From positions 1 to 64,000 of the forward strand of contig JACTNB010000007.1 of NCBI GenBank assembly GCA_014584345.1: DNA of 64,000 bases, written 5' to 3'. The position numbers were made by a program, and so were the translations under genes. Positions 17,034-26,017 of the stretch are shown piece after piece (within the stretch, counting starts at the first letter, position 1; the number at the start of each line of letters is the position of its first letter). The notes below the pieces were generated by a model. The model was not told where the DNA came from. It worked only from the letters and a program-made list of their open reading frames with translations, and did not search any database. This stretch comes from Planctomycetota bacterium (GTDB lineage Bacteria > Planctomycetota > Planctomycetia > Planctomycetales > Planctomycetaceae).

Positions 17034-18817
17034 ATGAGGCTTTGAACCAAGTCCTCTCTGATTTCGAGAGTCGGACTGAGCCGTTCACTGAACACGACGT
17101 CTTGCATGCGTTGGACATCGTCCAGAAGCAACACGCTGGAGACAGCAAAACACCAGAACTCGTCGCAGAGCAAATCATTTTCAACCTGCTGCCATCTGAA
17201 AGGCACAGTGACAACGAAAGCCGCTGGGGAACCTACTACGGTCCAATGGGCATCTTTCCGGCTAGTGACGGAAAAGTCATCGAAAGTCCTCCATTGAACG
17301 CTATCACCGACGAAGTCGTTGCCTACTGGGAACGCCGAGCGGACGAGACGCCACACCCCTTATTGTGCTGTCGGTATTCGGATGCTCTGTGGGATCTGAC
17401 AAGGAAGACCGCCAACCGCAACCCTGACATCCGTTTTGCACGCAATGTCATCGACAAGACAGAAGAGTTGGTGAGCAATCAACAGCTCACAGACAGCTAC
17501 GAATGTGAACGTTTGCTACATCGAGCCCTGTCCATCGCTGCGTCTATCAACGACCGCGAGAGAATCGCCAAAATCGTAGAGTGTATCATCCGACTTCCTG
17601 AGCTGATGGAGGAGGAGGTAGAGTCCCAACATGCAGAACTCTTCGCCTTCGACACCTTGGTTGACAATCGGAAGGTCAACCTTGATGAGAGCAAATTGAA
17701 TCAGTTGGTTCAAGGTGTCGAGGCGATGCTTTCGAAAGCTACCGGAGGTGATGACGGAACCGGTGAGAAAGATCATTCTACTGCCGAACACTTAGCCGTA
17801 AGGCTAGCCACGCACTACCGAAAAGCTGAACGTCTCGAAGACGTCGAACGGGTCATCCGACTGTACGGTGAGGCTGCGTTAGCAGCAGCAGAAGGTGCTC
17901 ATGCCATCGCGGCAACGGTGTGGATTCGTCAGGCCTACGAAGTCTATCGCAGCTTCAATCTAAATCAGCAAGCTGAACCCCTACTCGTCAAACTCCAGGA
18001 AGCTTCCGCAGGGATGGAGCAGGAGATGAGACCGATCTCGGTCTCGACAGAAATTCCCGCTGAGGAGATGGAAACGGTTATTGAAGAACTGACGACGGGG
18101 CAACTGTGCGAGGTCTTAAAACGACTTTCTATAAACTTCGTCGCAGACATTGAACAGGCGAAAAGCCTCGTTGCCATGACGAGTAAAGAATCCATTTTTT
18201 CTCAAATATTCACAGAACACATCGTTGACCGAGAAGGACGAGTCGTGGCTGAAGTTGGTCCTCTTTCGGAGGACTTAGATGGACACCACATTCTACAACT
18301 CTCTCGAAACATGCAGTTCTTGAGTCAAGTTCTCAGGCCTGCCGTCTTGAGAATGAGGGACAAGTTCTCTCCAACCGCCGAGCAAGTCGTTCAGTGCATA
18401 GCGAATTCACCCTTCTACCCTGCAGAACAGCACCCGCTGTTGGTGAGTGGAGTCGCCGCCTACCTTCAAGGCGACTACATCAGCTCTGTTCATATCTTGA
18501 TTCCACAAGTCGAGTCAGCACTTAGGCAACTGCTAAAGCTCCTCGGACAATCCGTTCTGAAGCCGCATCGCAACGGTGCAATGATGCTCAAGAACATGGA
18601 CGAGATCCTAAGAGTTCCACAAGTCGTTGCGGTGCTCACAGACAAGATCACTGTCTATCTGCGGACGCTGCTCTGCGATCAGCGAGGCTGGAATCTCAGA
18701 AACGAAGTTTGCCATGGGATCGCAGAACCTGCCAAGTTCAACCAGCTGGTGGCAGACCGAGTGTTCATGGCCGTCATCCTGTTGGGACAATTTGAACCGT
18801 CAGACGAGCAGCCATGA
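17030..18817 (+). CDS. DUF4209-like protein inserted in the restriction locus
   Basis: 595 residues, mostly helical. The C-terminal third has LLVSGVAAYLQGDYISSVHILIPQVESALRQLLKLLG and LLCDQRGWNLRNEVCHGIAEP, matching the pattern of DUF4209/HEPN-like C-termini (N-L-R-N-x-V-x-H-G). The R-N-E-V-C-H arrangement resembles the RxxxxH-type motif of HEPN ribonucleases. The N-terminal part (DVLHALDIVQKQHAGDSKTPELVAEQIIFNLLPSE; SRWGTYYGP) is of unknown type. It begins within the hsdS stop codon (4-nt overlap), so it is translated with the restriction genes. I infer an accessory conflict protein; the activity is not established. Confidence 0.65.
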   Translation: MNEALNQVLSDFESRTEPFTEHDVLHALDIVQKQHAGDSKTPELVAEQIIFNLLPSERHSDNESRWGTYYGPMGIFPASDGKVIESPPLNAITDEVVAYWERRADETPHPLLCCRYSDALWDLTRKTANRNPDIRFARNVIDKTEELVSNQQLTDSYECERLLHRALSIAASINDRERIAKIVECIIRLPELMEEEVESQHAELFAFDTLVDNRKVNLDESKLNQLVQGVEAMLSKATGGDDGTGEKDHSTAEHLAVRLATHYRKAERLEDVERVIRLYGEAALAAAEGAHAIAATVWIRQAYEVYRSFNLNQQAEPLLVKLQEASAGMEQEMRPISVSTEIPAEEMETVIEELTTGQLCEVLKRLSINFVADIEQAKSLVAMTSKESIFSQIFTEHIVDREGRVVAEVGPLSEDLDGHHILQLSRNMQFLSQVLRPAVLRMRDKFSPTAEQVVQCIANSPFYPAEQHPLLVSGVAAYLQGDYISSVHILIPQVESALRQLLKLLGQSVLKPHRNGAMMLKNMDEILRVPQVVAVLTDKITVYLRTLLCDQRGWNLRNEVCHGIAEPAKFNQLVADRVFMAVILLGQFEPSDEQP

Positions 18818-18887
18818 GCATCGGAAATTCAAGCAAACCGGAAGAACTCACGAACGGATTCTCTTTACCCAACCGAAAGGAATGACC

Positions 18888-19511
18888 ATGCCAAGAACTA
18901 GCCTAGAGGTCAGGATCTCCCTGACGCAGTTTTTGAACTTCGCAACCAAACCGCCGGAGCAACAGCTGACGGTGGTGAGGACGATCCGAAAACAGCACGA
19001 CGAGGGATACGAGGTGCCGCCAGACTGCTACAAGCAGTTCCGCGAAGCAGTCGTCCGCATGCACCGAACCGGAAAGTCGAAAGACTACCTGGACCAGGTT
19101 GCCAACCGGCAAACGGAACCGACCCGAGCCAAACACTACCCCGATTTGGCGGCTGGCTACAAGAAGTTCATGGGCCGGAAGACGCTCGGCTGGTTCGAGC
19201 CTCCGACTGGCTTGTGGACCTGCGAAGACCTCCGAATCAACATCCGCCCCGAGATTGCCCTGGTCATTGACGGAACGCCGACCGCGATCAAGCTCTGGCT
19301 CAACAACGATGATTCGCTCAACAAACGGCGAGCAGAAATCATCACACACATGATGTCAACAGCCCTGCTGTCAACTCAAGACGACCTGACCACCGCAGTC
19401 CTGGATGTCCGCAAAGGCAAACTGCACCGGGAAGGAAAATCCGACAAAGAACAAACCGCCCTGTTGCGATCCCAAGCCCTGTGCTTCGTGTCGCTTTACC
19501 GAGACCTGTAG
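18888..19511 (+). CDS. Hypothetical protein within the restriction locus
   Basis: 207 residues from the ATG at 18888, which has AAAGGA at good spacing; an ATG 6 bp earlier is too close to it. Notable segments: ISLTQFLNFATKPPEQQLTVVRTIRKQHDEGYEVPPDCYKQFREAVVRMH (helical) and LGWFEPPTGLWTCEDLRINIRPEIALVIDGTPTAIKLWLN (beta-rich). I recognise no named family. It stands between the DUF4209-like gene and the HEPN-like gene, with short gaps, and is probably cotranscribed with them. Confidence 0.6.
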   Translation: MPRTSLEVRISLTQFLNFATKPPEQQLTVVRTIRKQHDEGYEVPPDCYKQFREAVVRMHRTGKSKDYLDQVANRQTEPTRAKHYPDLAAGYKKFMGRKTLGWFEPPTGLWTCEDLRINIRPEIALVIDGTPTAIKLWLNNDDSLNKRRAEIITHMMSTALLSTQDDLTTAVLDVRKGKLHREGKSDKEQTALLRSQALCFVSLYRDL

Positions 19512-19546
19512 ACCAGAAACAGAATTGACCTATCTAGGGAGACACA

Positions 19547-20770
19547 ATGACAGACGCATCTCGAGGGGAACTGATCACGGTCACTGAATCCAGCCTGCCT
19601 GCCAGTACCGTGGGAGGACTGCTTGGACACATTCGCCCCGCCTGGCGAGCAAAGTCACTGATCGAGCGTGTTGAGCGTCTCCTGCCAGTTGACCCCAGTA
19701 GTGCCTGTCAAAGGCTCTTGAACGCTGCCCTTCATGACTTGAGAGATAAGGTCGTGATTGCAGGTCTGGACATTGCAAAACAGGCAGCTGAACTGCACAA
19801 GCTTCCTCCAGTTGCGAAATCCGAAGATATCGAGAACTACTCGAACGATCGGATCATCGATCTCAGTTATCGAATGGGGCTCCTGACCAGAGCACAGTGG
19901 CGTCGCCTAAAGCGATGCTACGAAATTCGACGTGACCTTGAACATGAGGACGACGAGTACGAAGCAGAAGTAGAAGACTGTGTCTACATCTTCAAGACGT
20001 GCATTGAGGTCGTGCTCAGCCAAGACCCAGTAGAACTTCTCAAAGTTACTGATGTCAAAGAAGTCGTAGAGCAGGCCAAGCCGCAGTTCCCCGAAGAACA
20101 GTTTCTCGAAGAGTTCCAAAACGCTCCTGAACCACGACAGAAGGAGATCATCCTATTTCTCGTGTCGACAGCATTGGATGAATCGAAGCCAGAGGTTGTT
20201 CGCAGCAACGCCTTCGAGATGATGAAACACCTCAATGGGGGAACAAGGGACTCTGTTCGCATCGAAGTCGCACAACATCTTCAGAAGCGAATTGGTAGAA
20301 ATGTAGCCGGGCTGGCTCCCATGAAAGTCGCTCACGCAATCGGGGCAATGCCCTACCTGAAAAAGAACACGCGGAATGACTTTTTCGCGGCCTACCGTGA
20401 TCGCTTAAAGGGCGTCGGACACGGCTGGAAAAATCACGGCAGCCACAGTGCGATCCTGGCGGAGCTTGAAGACATCGGTGGTCTGGAACATTGCCAGTCG
20501 GAGAGCACGGTCAAGTCAATTATCAGGTGGCTGGTGCTTTGTTACGTCGGGGAGAGAGGTGGCTACGGATACTACGGCAGTAGCCGCTCGGTCTTCTACA
20601 GTGATACAGCGGCACCGATCATCAAGAGAATCGTGAAGAAATTCGGAAATCGCGAACTGGATATCTTGAAACTGGCGAAGGATGAGAAGTCAATCAAGAT
20701 CGTTCTTGGCCAGAGCAAGTCAGTTGCCCAGCGATATGAAGCTCTCCTGGACTTAGCAGGAGATGTGTAG
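19547..20770 (+). CDS. HEPN-domain-like protein within the restriction locus
   Basis: 407 residues. The N-terminal half is helical and ends DLSYRMGLLTRAQWRRLKRCYEIRRDLEHEDDEYEAEVEDCVYIFKTCIEVVLSQ. The R-R-D-L-E-H segment fits the R-x4-6-H signature of HEPN ribonucleases, and the surrounding helices fit that fold. The C-terminal half (LEEFQNAPEPRQKEIILFLVSTALDESK; RGGYGYYGSSRSVFYSDTAAPIIKRIV) is unrecognised. HEPN proteins often act as RNases in anti-phage and toxin systems; a role as a last-line effector when restriction fails is plausible but inferred. Confidence 0.55.
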   Translation: MTDASRGELITVTESSLPASTVGGLLGHIRPAWRAKSLIERVERLLPVDPSSACQRLLNAALHDLRDKVVIAGLDIAKQAAELHKLPPVAKSEDIENYSNDRIIDLSYRMGLLTRAQWRRLKRCYEIRRDLEHEDDEYEAEVEDCVYIFKTCIEVVLSQDPVELLKVTDVKEVVEQAKPQFPEEQFLEEFQNAPEPRQKEIILFLVSTALDESKPEVVRSNAFEMMKHLNGGTRDSVRIEVAQHLQKRIGRNVAGLAPMKVAHAIGAMPYLKKNTRNDFFAAYRDRLKGVGHGWKNHGSHSAILAELEDIGGLEHCQSESTVKSIIRWLVLCYVGERGGYGYYGSSRSVFYSDTAAPIIKRIVKKFGNRELDILKLAKDEKSIKIVLGQSKSVAQRYEALLDLAGDV

Positions 20771-20889
20771 ATGCGAGTGCCATCCAGTCACAGAAATCGG
20801 AGCATCGAGAACGAGCGAGGAGGCTGGTGCCCATGATAATGCCTGCTCAACGGACCCTGTGGGACTTAAATCAACAAGAGGAAAGCAAA

Positions 20890-22200
20890 ATGACGACCGA
20901 GCAAGACTCAACGATGTCCGTTTCTGATGATGAGACAACTCCAGACGCACCCGCGAAGAATGGAGCAGTTCAGAAGCCGCCCAAGAATAAGGCTGCGAAA
21001 CGATCGTCCAGTAAAGCAAAGCCCTCAAAGAAGAGTGCCACGAAGAAGACTGAGAAGTCGGCAAAAGCATCAACATCCGGAAGACGCAGAGGACGGAAGC
21101 CATATCCCGTAGTACCATTCGAAGACGTCGTTGGGTTGGCAAAGGCAATACAGCAGCATGGGGCTGGAAATCCAGTGCGACGACTTCGACTTTTGGAACT
21201 AATGGACATGTCCCCAACTGTCCAAGCCACTCGCGATCTGATCACCAACTCGGGTAAGTACGGTCTTACAACAGGAAGTTACAACGCCGACGAACTTGCT
21301 TTGACTGATCCAGGAAAACAAGTCGTCTCTCCATCTTCATCGCCAAGAGTGAAGCGACAAGCTGAATTTAGCCTCGCAATACAGGGGATTGAGCCATTTA
21401 AGCTCTTGTACGGCAGATATGCAGGTGGAGCTATGCCTTCACTGGAGGTCATGCAGGACGAACTGAAGGATGTGAATCTTGGAGACAGAAAACCTTGCGT
21501 CGACATCTTTGTTGGTAACGCGAAGTACATCGGCCTACTGAAGACACTCGGAGGTGTCCAGCATCTGCTCAAAATCGAGGATTCTCTCGACGACCTTGCC
21601 CGCTCCGATAATAGCTCAAAGAATGGCCGGACGGCGAACACGCCCCGCGAAGTCGAGTACTCGTCAGATTCAGAGTCGATCAGTTTCGACGATGTGTGCT
21701 TCTTTATCGCTCCGATCGGCGACAAGAGGTCAAATGATCCGGATCGACAAAAGCAAAGGCAGCATTCCGACACGATCTTGAACCAGTATGTTAAACGGGC
21801 CTTGGAGGAAGAGAATCTTAGAGTTGTTCGAGCTGACGAAATCGAAGAAGCAGGCATGATCTCGAAGCAGATCATAGAGTACATCCTGCGTAGTCGGCTC
21901 GTTATTGCTGACCTGTCTTATAGCAACCCCAACGTCTTCTACGAATTGTGCTTAAGGCACGTTACCGGACTCCCTACCGTTCACATCATCAAGGATGGTG
22001 ACAGGATTCCATTCGACGTTGGAAACTTCAGAACAATCACAATCGCCTTGGACAATGTCCACGACGCTATTGCCCAAATAGACACTCATAGGGCAGAAAT
22101 CGCGAACTATGTTCGATCAGCCTTGAAATCTGGCCACTCACGAGAGAATCCGATACTCACGTTCTATCCGAGGGCCGTGTTCTCCATTGGGGACGAGTGA
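20890..22200 (+). CDS. Winged-helix plus nucleoside deoxyribosyltransferase-like (TIR-like fold) protein
   Basis: 436 residues from ATG 20890 behind AGAGGAAAG; the frame extends further 5' without support. The first 90 residues are Lys/Ala/Ser-rich and disordered. Residues of about 95-245 (PFEDVVGLAKAIQQHGAG ... LITNSGKYGLTTGSYNADELALTDPGKQV) resemble winged-helix modules. The C-terminal domain (CFFIAPIGDK ... HSDTILNQYVKRALEE ... VRADEIEEAGMISKQIIEYI ... LVIADLSYSNPNVFYELCLRH) is of the nucleoside 2-deoxyribosyltransferase-like superfamily, used in several bacterial conflict systems to sense or cleave nucleotides. It overlaps hsdR at the stop, so it is coupled to it. Confidence 0.65.
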   Translation: MTTEQDSTMSVSDDETTPDAPAKNGAVQKPPKNKAAKRSSSKAKPSKKSATKKTEKSAKASTSGRRRGRKPYPVVPFEDVVGLAKAIQQHGAGNPVRRLRLLELMDMSPTVQATRDLITNSGKYGLTTGSYNADELALTDPGKQVVSPSSSPRVKRQAEFSLAIQGIEPFKLLYGRYAGGAMPSLEVMQDELKDVNLGDRKPCVDIFVGNAKYIGLLKTLGGVQHLLKIEDSLDDLARSDNSSKNGRTANTPREVEYSSDSESISFDDVCFFIAPIGDKRSNDPDRQKQRQHSDTILNQYVKRALEEENLRVVRADEIEEAGMISKQIIEYILRSRLVIADLSYSNPNVFYELCLRHVTGLPTVHIIKDGDRIPFDVGNFRTITIALDNVHDAIAQIDTHRAEIANYVRSALKSGHSRENPILTFYPRAVFSIGDE

Positions 22201-22202
22201 CC

Positions 22203-25187
22203 ATGAGTTCCCCAAGGCAAGGCCCAGAGTTCAACGAAGTCCAGAAGCCCGCATTCGAGATGCTGCGGGACCAGTTCGGGTACGTCTACCTGCCTGCGGA
22301 GGCTCTGGAAGAGGAACGCTCAAACGACAGTGATGTTATCCTGACCAAGCGTCTGAGTGACCGCCTGAAGGTCATCAATCCCGGCTTGACTGATAACGGT
22401 GTCCGGCAGGCCATTGATGCCCTCAAACAGCCGCCCGCGAAAGGTCTCATCGAGGCCAATGAAGTCTGTCACAATCTGATCACACGCTGGGTCACCGTGG
22501 ATGAGTTTGAGAATGGCAAGCCGATCGGTCGCAGCGTCCGTTTGATCGACTTCGAGAACCCAGAGAACAATGAATTCCTGGTGACGGACGAGTTCCGAGT
22601 TAAAGGTCCCAAGCACACCCGTCGGATGGATCTGGTTGTCTTCGTGAACGGTATCCCGCTCGTGGTAGCGGAGTGCAAAGAACCAGGTGACTCCCATGGA
22701 ATTACGAAAGCGGTCCATGATCTTCACGCCTATCAGGACACCGAGAACGGAGTGGTCCGTCTCTTTCATACCGCCTTTCTTCTCCTGGCATTGAAGAAAC
22801 ACGATGCTCAGTACGGCACGGTCAACACCCCGCTGAACCGATACGCTCAATGGAAGACGACCTATCCACTCGGAAGCAAAGAACTTGAAACAGCTCTCGG
22901 CCACAAGCCGACAAAACAGGATCAACTGATCGCGGGGATGCTGAGCAAGGAGAACCTGTTGGACCTGCTCAGAAACTTCGCTGTGTTCGACCGACAAGGG
23001 GGCAAGGTCATCAAAAAGGTGGCCCGATACCAGCAGTTCGAAGCCGTGAATCGGGCGATCGACCGGGTGATCGACCCCAACAGTAAAGAAGTCCGCAGTG
23101 AGCGAGGCGGAATCGTCTGGCATACTCAGGGAAGCGGGAAGAGTCTCACGATGTTGTGGCTCTGTCTGAAACTCCGACGGCTGAAAAAACTCGACAATCC
23201 AACGCTCCTGATCGTCACCGACAGACGGGACCTGGACCGGCAAATCACCGAGACCTTCCTCAACTGTGGCTTCGAGAATCCCATTCGGGCATCACGGGTC
23301 AGGCATCTGCGGAAACTGCTCACAGGTCCCCAGGGACAGACGGTGATGACGACCGTCCAGAAGTTTCGGGACGAAGTCGACATCCAGAAGGGAAGCCAGC
23401 ACCCTGTTCTCAGCAAGAGCGAGAACGTCTTTGTTCTGATCGACGAAGCACACCGTAGCGAGTACGGACGGTTCCACGCTCACATGCGACGGTCACTCCC
23501 CAACGCTTGTCTGTTCGGTTTTACGGGAACACCAATCCCCAGGACCACGATGGTCTTTGGGCCGTACATCCACAAATACACGATGCCGACATCGGTCGAA
23601 GACGGAGCGACCGTTCCGATCTTCTACGAAGCGAGAATGCCTGACCTGGCTGTCTGGGGCAAGAAGATCGATCCTATCTTCGATGCCCAGTTCTCCGACC
23701 TGAATCCTGATCAACGGGAACGGCTTAAGAAACAGGAAGTCACGGAGCGAAAGCTGGCCATCGCAGCGGATCGGGTCGCCAAGATCGCGTTCGACATCGC
23801 AGAACACTTTCGGGCCAACTTCGAGCCGGACGGTTTCAAGGCCCAACTGGCAACCTGCTCTCAGGAAGCTGCGGCTGCGTACTACCATGAACTGAGTAAA
23901 TACTTTCCGGATCGAGTCGCAGTGTTAATCTCCGGGACTCAGGACAAAGGGAGTGAACTCAACGATCTGAGGGACAAGTTTGCCGACGAAGAAACCATCA
24001 TCGACAGCTTCAAAAACGATGGGGTGGATCGGCTGGCCATCATCGTGGTAGTCGACAAATACCTGACGGGGTTCGATGCTCCAGTCGAGCGAGTGCTGTA
24101 CCTCGACAAACCACTCAAAGAGCACAACCTGTTGCAGGCCATCGCCCGCGTCAATCGCCCGATGCCGGAGAAGGACAAAACCTGGGGACTGATCGTCGAC
24201 TACTGGGGTGTTGCCGGATTCCTCGACAAGGCTTTGGAAGTATTCTCCGAAGATCTTCAGGTCTCTGACGCAATGTCGAAACGGGACAATGACACGGCGT
24301 ACGAGACATTGAAGCAGAGGAAGACCGATGTCTTTGCCCTGTTCAAGGAAGACCTGACACGAGATGACATTGAACCCTGGATTCTGGCTCTCGACAAGGA
24401 AGACATTCGAGCCATCTACCTCGCACGATATCGGGAGTTCTACAAGGCTCTGGAGCAACTCCTGCCCGACGAACGAGCACTCAAGTTTCTGGGGGACTTC
24501 GCTTGGTTGCGGCGAGTTCGACGGGAAATGCTCACGCACTATGCAGAGGAGGAAGATACCGAGCTTCCCGATTGCAGTGCCAAGGTCCGAGAACTGATCA
24601 ATCAACACGTCCGAGCAGAAGATGTGACTGTTCTCCTGCAACCAGTCAACGTGCTCGATGCCAACTTCAGCCAGGAGGTCGACAAGCTCGAGTCCGCACG
24701 AGCCAAAGCCAGCCGGATGGAGCACGCGGTCAAACGGACGATCACGATCAAGATGCACGAAGATCCGGCATTCTACGAATCACTTCAAGATCGCCTCGAT
24801 CGGATCATCGAAGATTGGAAGGCGAAGCGAATCGACGATGTCGCAGAGTTTCAACTCCTCTCGACGTTACGGAACGATCTGGTCTCGGGTCAGAAGCAGT
24901 CGGCAGAGTCGGTTGGGCTTGAGCCAGGACCTTATGCTGTCTTCGGGTTACTCAACCAGCATCTTGGTGAAGAGAACGAGAACAGTGCAAAGCAGAAAGA
25001 CCTGGCAACGGTGGTGTTCGAGACACTGAAATCCGAAGCGGTCATCGACTGGACAAGTAAGGATGACGTCCAGCGTGAGATGAAGCGGAAAGTCAAGAGG
25101 CAGTTGCGTCTGGCAGATTGTCCAACGGACAAGATCGAGGAACTCACAACCGCGATCATGGACCTGGCACGGGTGAGACTGGGATGA
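22203..25187 (+). CDS. hsdR: Type I restriction endonuclease/translocase subunit HsdR
   Basis: About 994 residues. An ATG at 22203 follows a GTG at 22197 that overlaps the previous stop; either could be used. The PD-(D/E)XK nuclease is at about residues 135-160 (RMDLVVFVNGIPLVVAECKEPG). The superfamily 2 motor follows: Walker A GSGKSL near 309, DEAH (FVLIDEAHRSEYG) near 413, GFTGTPIP, and the helicase C-terminal VDKYLTGFDAP ... QAIARVNRP. The C-terminal helical region binds HsdM. It pumps DNA through the complex and cuts far from the site. Confidence 0.96.
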   Translation: MSSPRQGPEFNEVQKPAFEMLRDQFGYVYLPAEALEEERSNDSDVILTKRLSDRLKVINPGLTDNGVRQAIDALKQPPAKGLIEANEVCHNLITRWVTVDEFENGKPIGRSVRLIDFENPENNEFLVTDEFRVKGPKHTRRMDLVVFVNGIPLVVAECKEPGDSHGITKAVHDLHAYQDTENGVVRLFHTAFLLLALKKHDAQYGTVNTPLNRYAQWKTTYPLGSKELETALGHKPTKQDQLIAGMLSKENLLDLLRNFAVFDRQGGKVIKKVARYQQFEAVNRAIDRVIDPNSKEVRSERGGIVWHTQGSGKSLTMLWLCLKLRRLKKLDNPTLLIVTDRRDLDRQITETFLNCGFENPIRASRVRHLRKLLTGPQGQTVMTTVQKFRDEVDIQKGSQHPVLSKSENVFVLIDEAHRSEYGRFHAHMRRSLPNACLFGFTGTPIPRTTMVFGPYIHKYTMPTSVEDGATVPIFYEARMPDLAVWGKKIDPIFDAQFSDLNPDQRERLKKQEVTERKLAIAADRVAKIAFDIAEHFRANFEPDGFKAQLATCSQEAAAAYYHELSKYFPDRVAVLISGTQDKGSELNDLRDKFADEETIIDSFKNDGVDRLAIIVVVDKYLTGFDAPVERVLYLDKPLKEHNLLQAIARVNRPMPEKDKTWGLIVDYWGVAGFLDKALEVFSEDLQVSDAMSKRDNDTAYETLKQRKTDVFALFKEDLTRDDIEPWILALDKEDIRAIYLARYREFYKALEQLLPDERALKFLGDFAWLRRVRREMLTHYAEEEDTELPDCSAKVRELINQHVRAEDVTVLLQPVNVLDANFSQEVDKLESARAKASRMEHAVKRTITIKMHEDPAFYESLQDRLDRIIEDWKAKRIDDVAEFQLLSTLRNDLVSGQKQSAESVGLEPGPYAVFGLLNQHLGEENENSAKQKDLATVVFETLKSEAVIDWTSKDDVQREMKRKVKRQLRLADCPTDKIEELTTAIMDLARVRLG

Positions 25188-25948
25188 CAAAGGCACAAGG
25201 AAGTCAAATCCAGTTCGGAAACACGACAATTCCATACGAGATTCGCCGTACCCCGAACAGGAGCAGCATCTCAGTAAACGTTCATCCTGATGGAACGGTG
25301 ACTGTCGATGCCCCGAAGGGGAGCAGGAAAACACACATTGCAGAGGCAGTCCAAGCCAAGCAAGTGTGGATTCTGAATCAGCAGGAACACTTTCGCCGCC
25401 TCATGAGGACTCGGACCAAACGGTTCGTCAGCGGAGAATCGTTTCTCTACCTCGGGCGTCAATACAAGCTAATGGTTCTCAACGACGCGAGCGACGAGAC
25501 TCCGACCGTCAGATTGTTTCGAGGCCAAATCGAGGTTAGGACTCCTGCCACTGCAGATCAGGAAAGCCAGGTTTCATTCACCCGATCCATGTTGATCGAT
25601 TGGTATCGAGAAAAGGCACTACGTCGCCTGGAGAGCCTGACAAACCGTTACGCACGAAATCTCGGAGTCGAGGTAGAGTCTGTGCGAGTTCGAGAGATGA
25701 AGAGTCGATGGGGAAGTGCAAACCACAATGGTTGGATCGCCTACAACTGGAAGGTCATCCTCGCACCGAAGAGGCTCGTGGAATATGTGGTCGCCCATGA
25801 GGTCTGTCACCTGAAACATGACGACCACTCCAGAGAATTCTGGCGACTGCTGGAACGGGCAATGCCAGACTACGAGAGACGTCGTCTTGAATTGGCGGTC
25901 AACGGACCGAAGTACGACTTGAGAACTGAGGGTGAGACCTGGCAATAA
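25184..25948 (+). CDS. YgjP-like zinc metallopeptidase
   Basis: 254 residues. The zinc site is HEVCHLKHDDHSREFWRLL (HExxH, with a downstream H and E), the SprT/YgjP (DUF45) pattern, preceded by the typical MKSRWGSAN and YNWKVILAPKRLVEYVVAHE. The ATG overlaps the hsdR stop (ATGA). YgjP-type peptidases are common next to hsdR; a role in turnover of the restriction complex is often suggested but not proven. It is the last gene of the restriction locus. Confidence 0.9.
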   Translation: MTKAQGSQIQFGNTTIPYEIRRTPNRSSISVNVHPDGTVTVDAPKGSRKTHIAEAVQAKQVWILNQQEHFRRLMRTRTKRFVSGESFLYLGRQYKLMVLNDASDETPTVRLFRGQIEVRTPATADQESQVSFTRSMLIDWYREKALRRLESLTNRYARNLGVEVESVRVREMKSRWGSANHNGWIAYNWKVILAPKRLVEYVVAHEVCHLKHDDHSREFWRLLERAMPDYERRRLELAVNGPKYDLRTEGETWQ

Positions 25949-26017
25949 CTCGCAGAGAAATGGCCAGTCCTTGGGTAATAAGACAAGTGTAGTCTCCCCA
26001 ACTCAAGGAACATTAAC

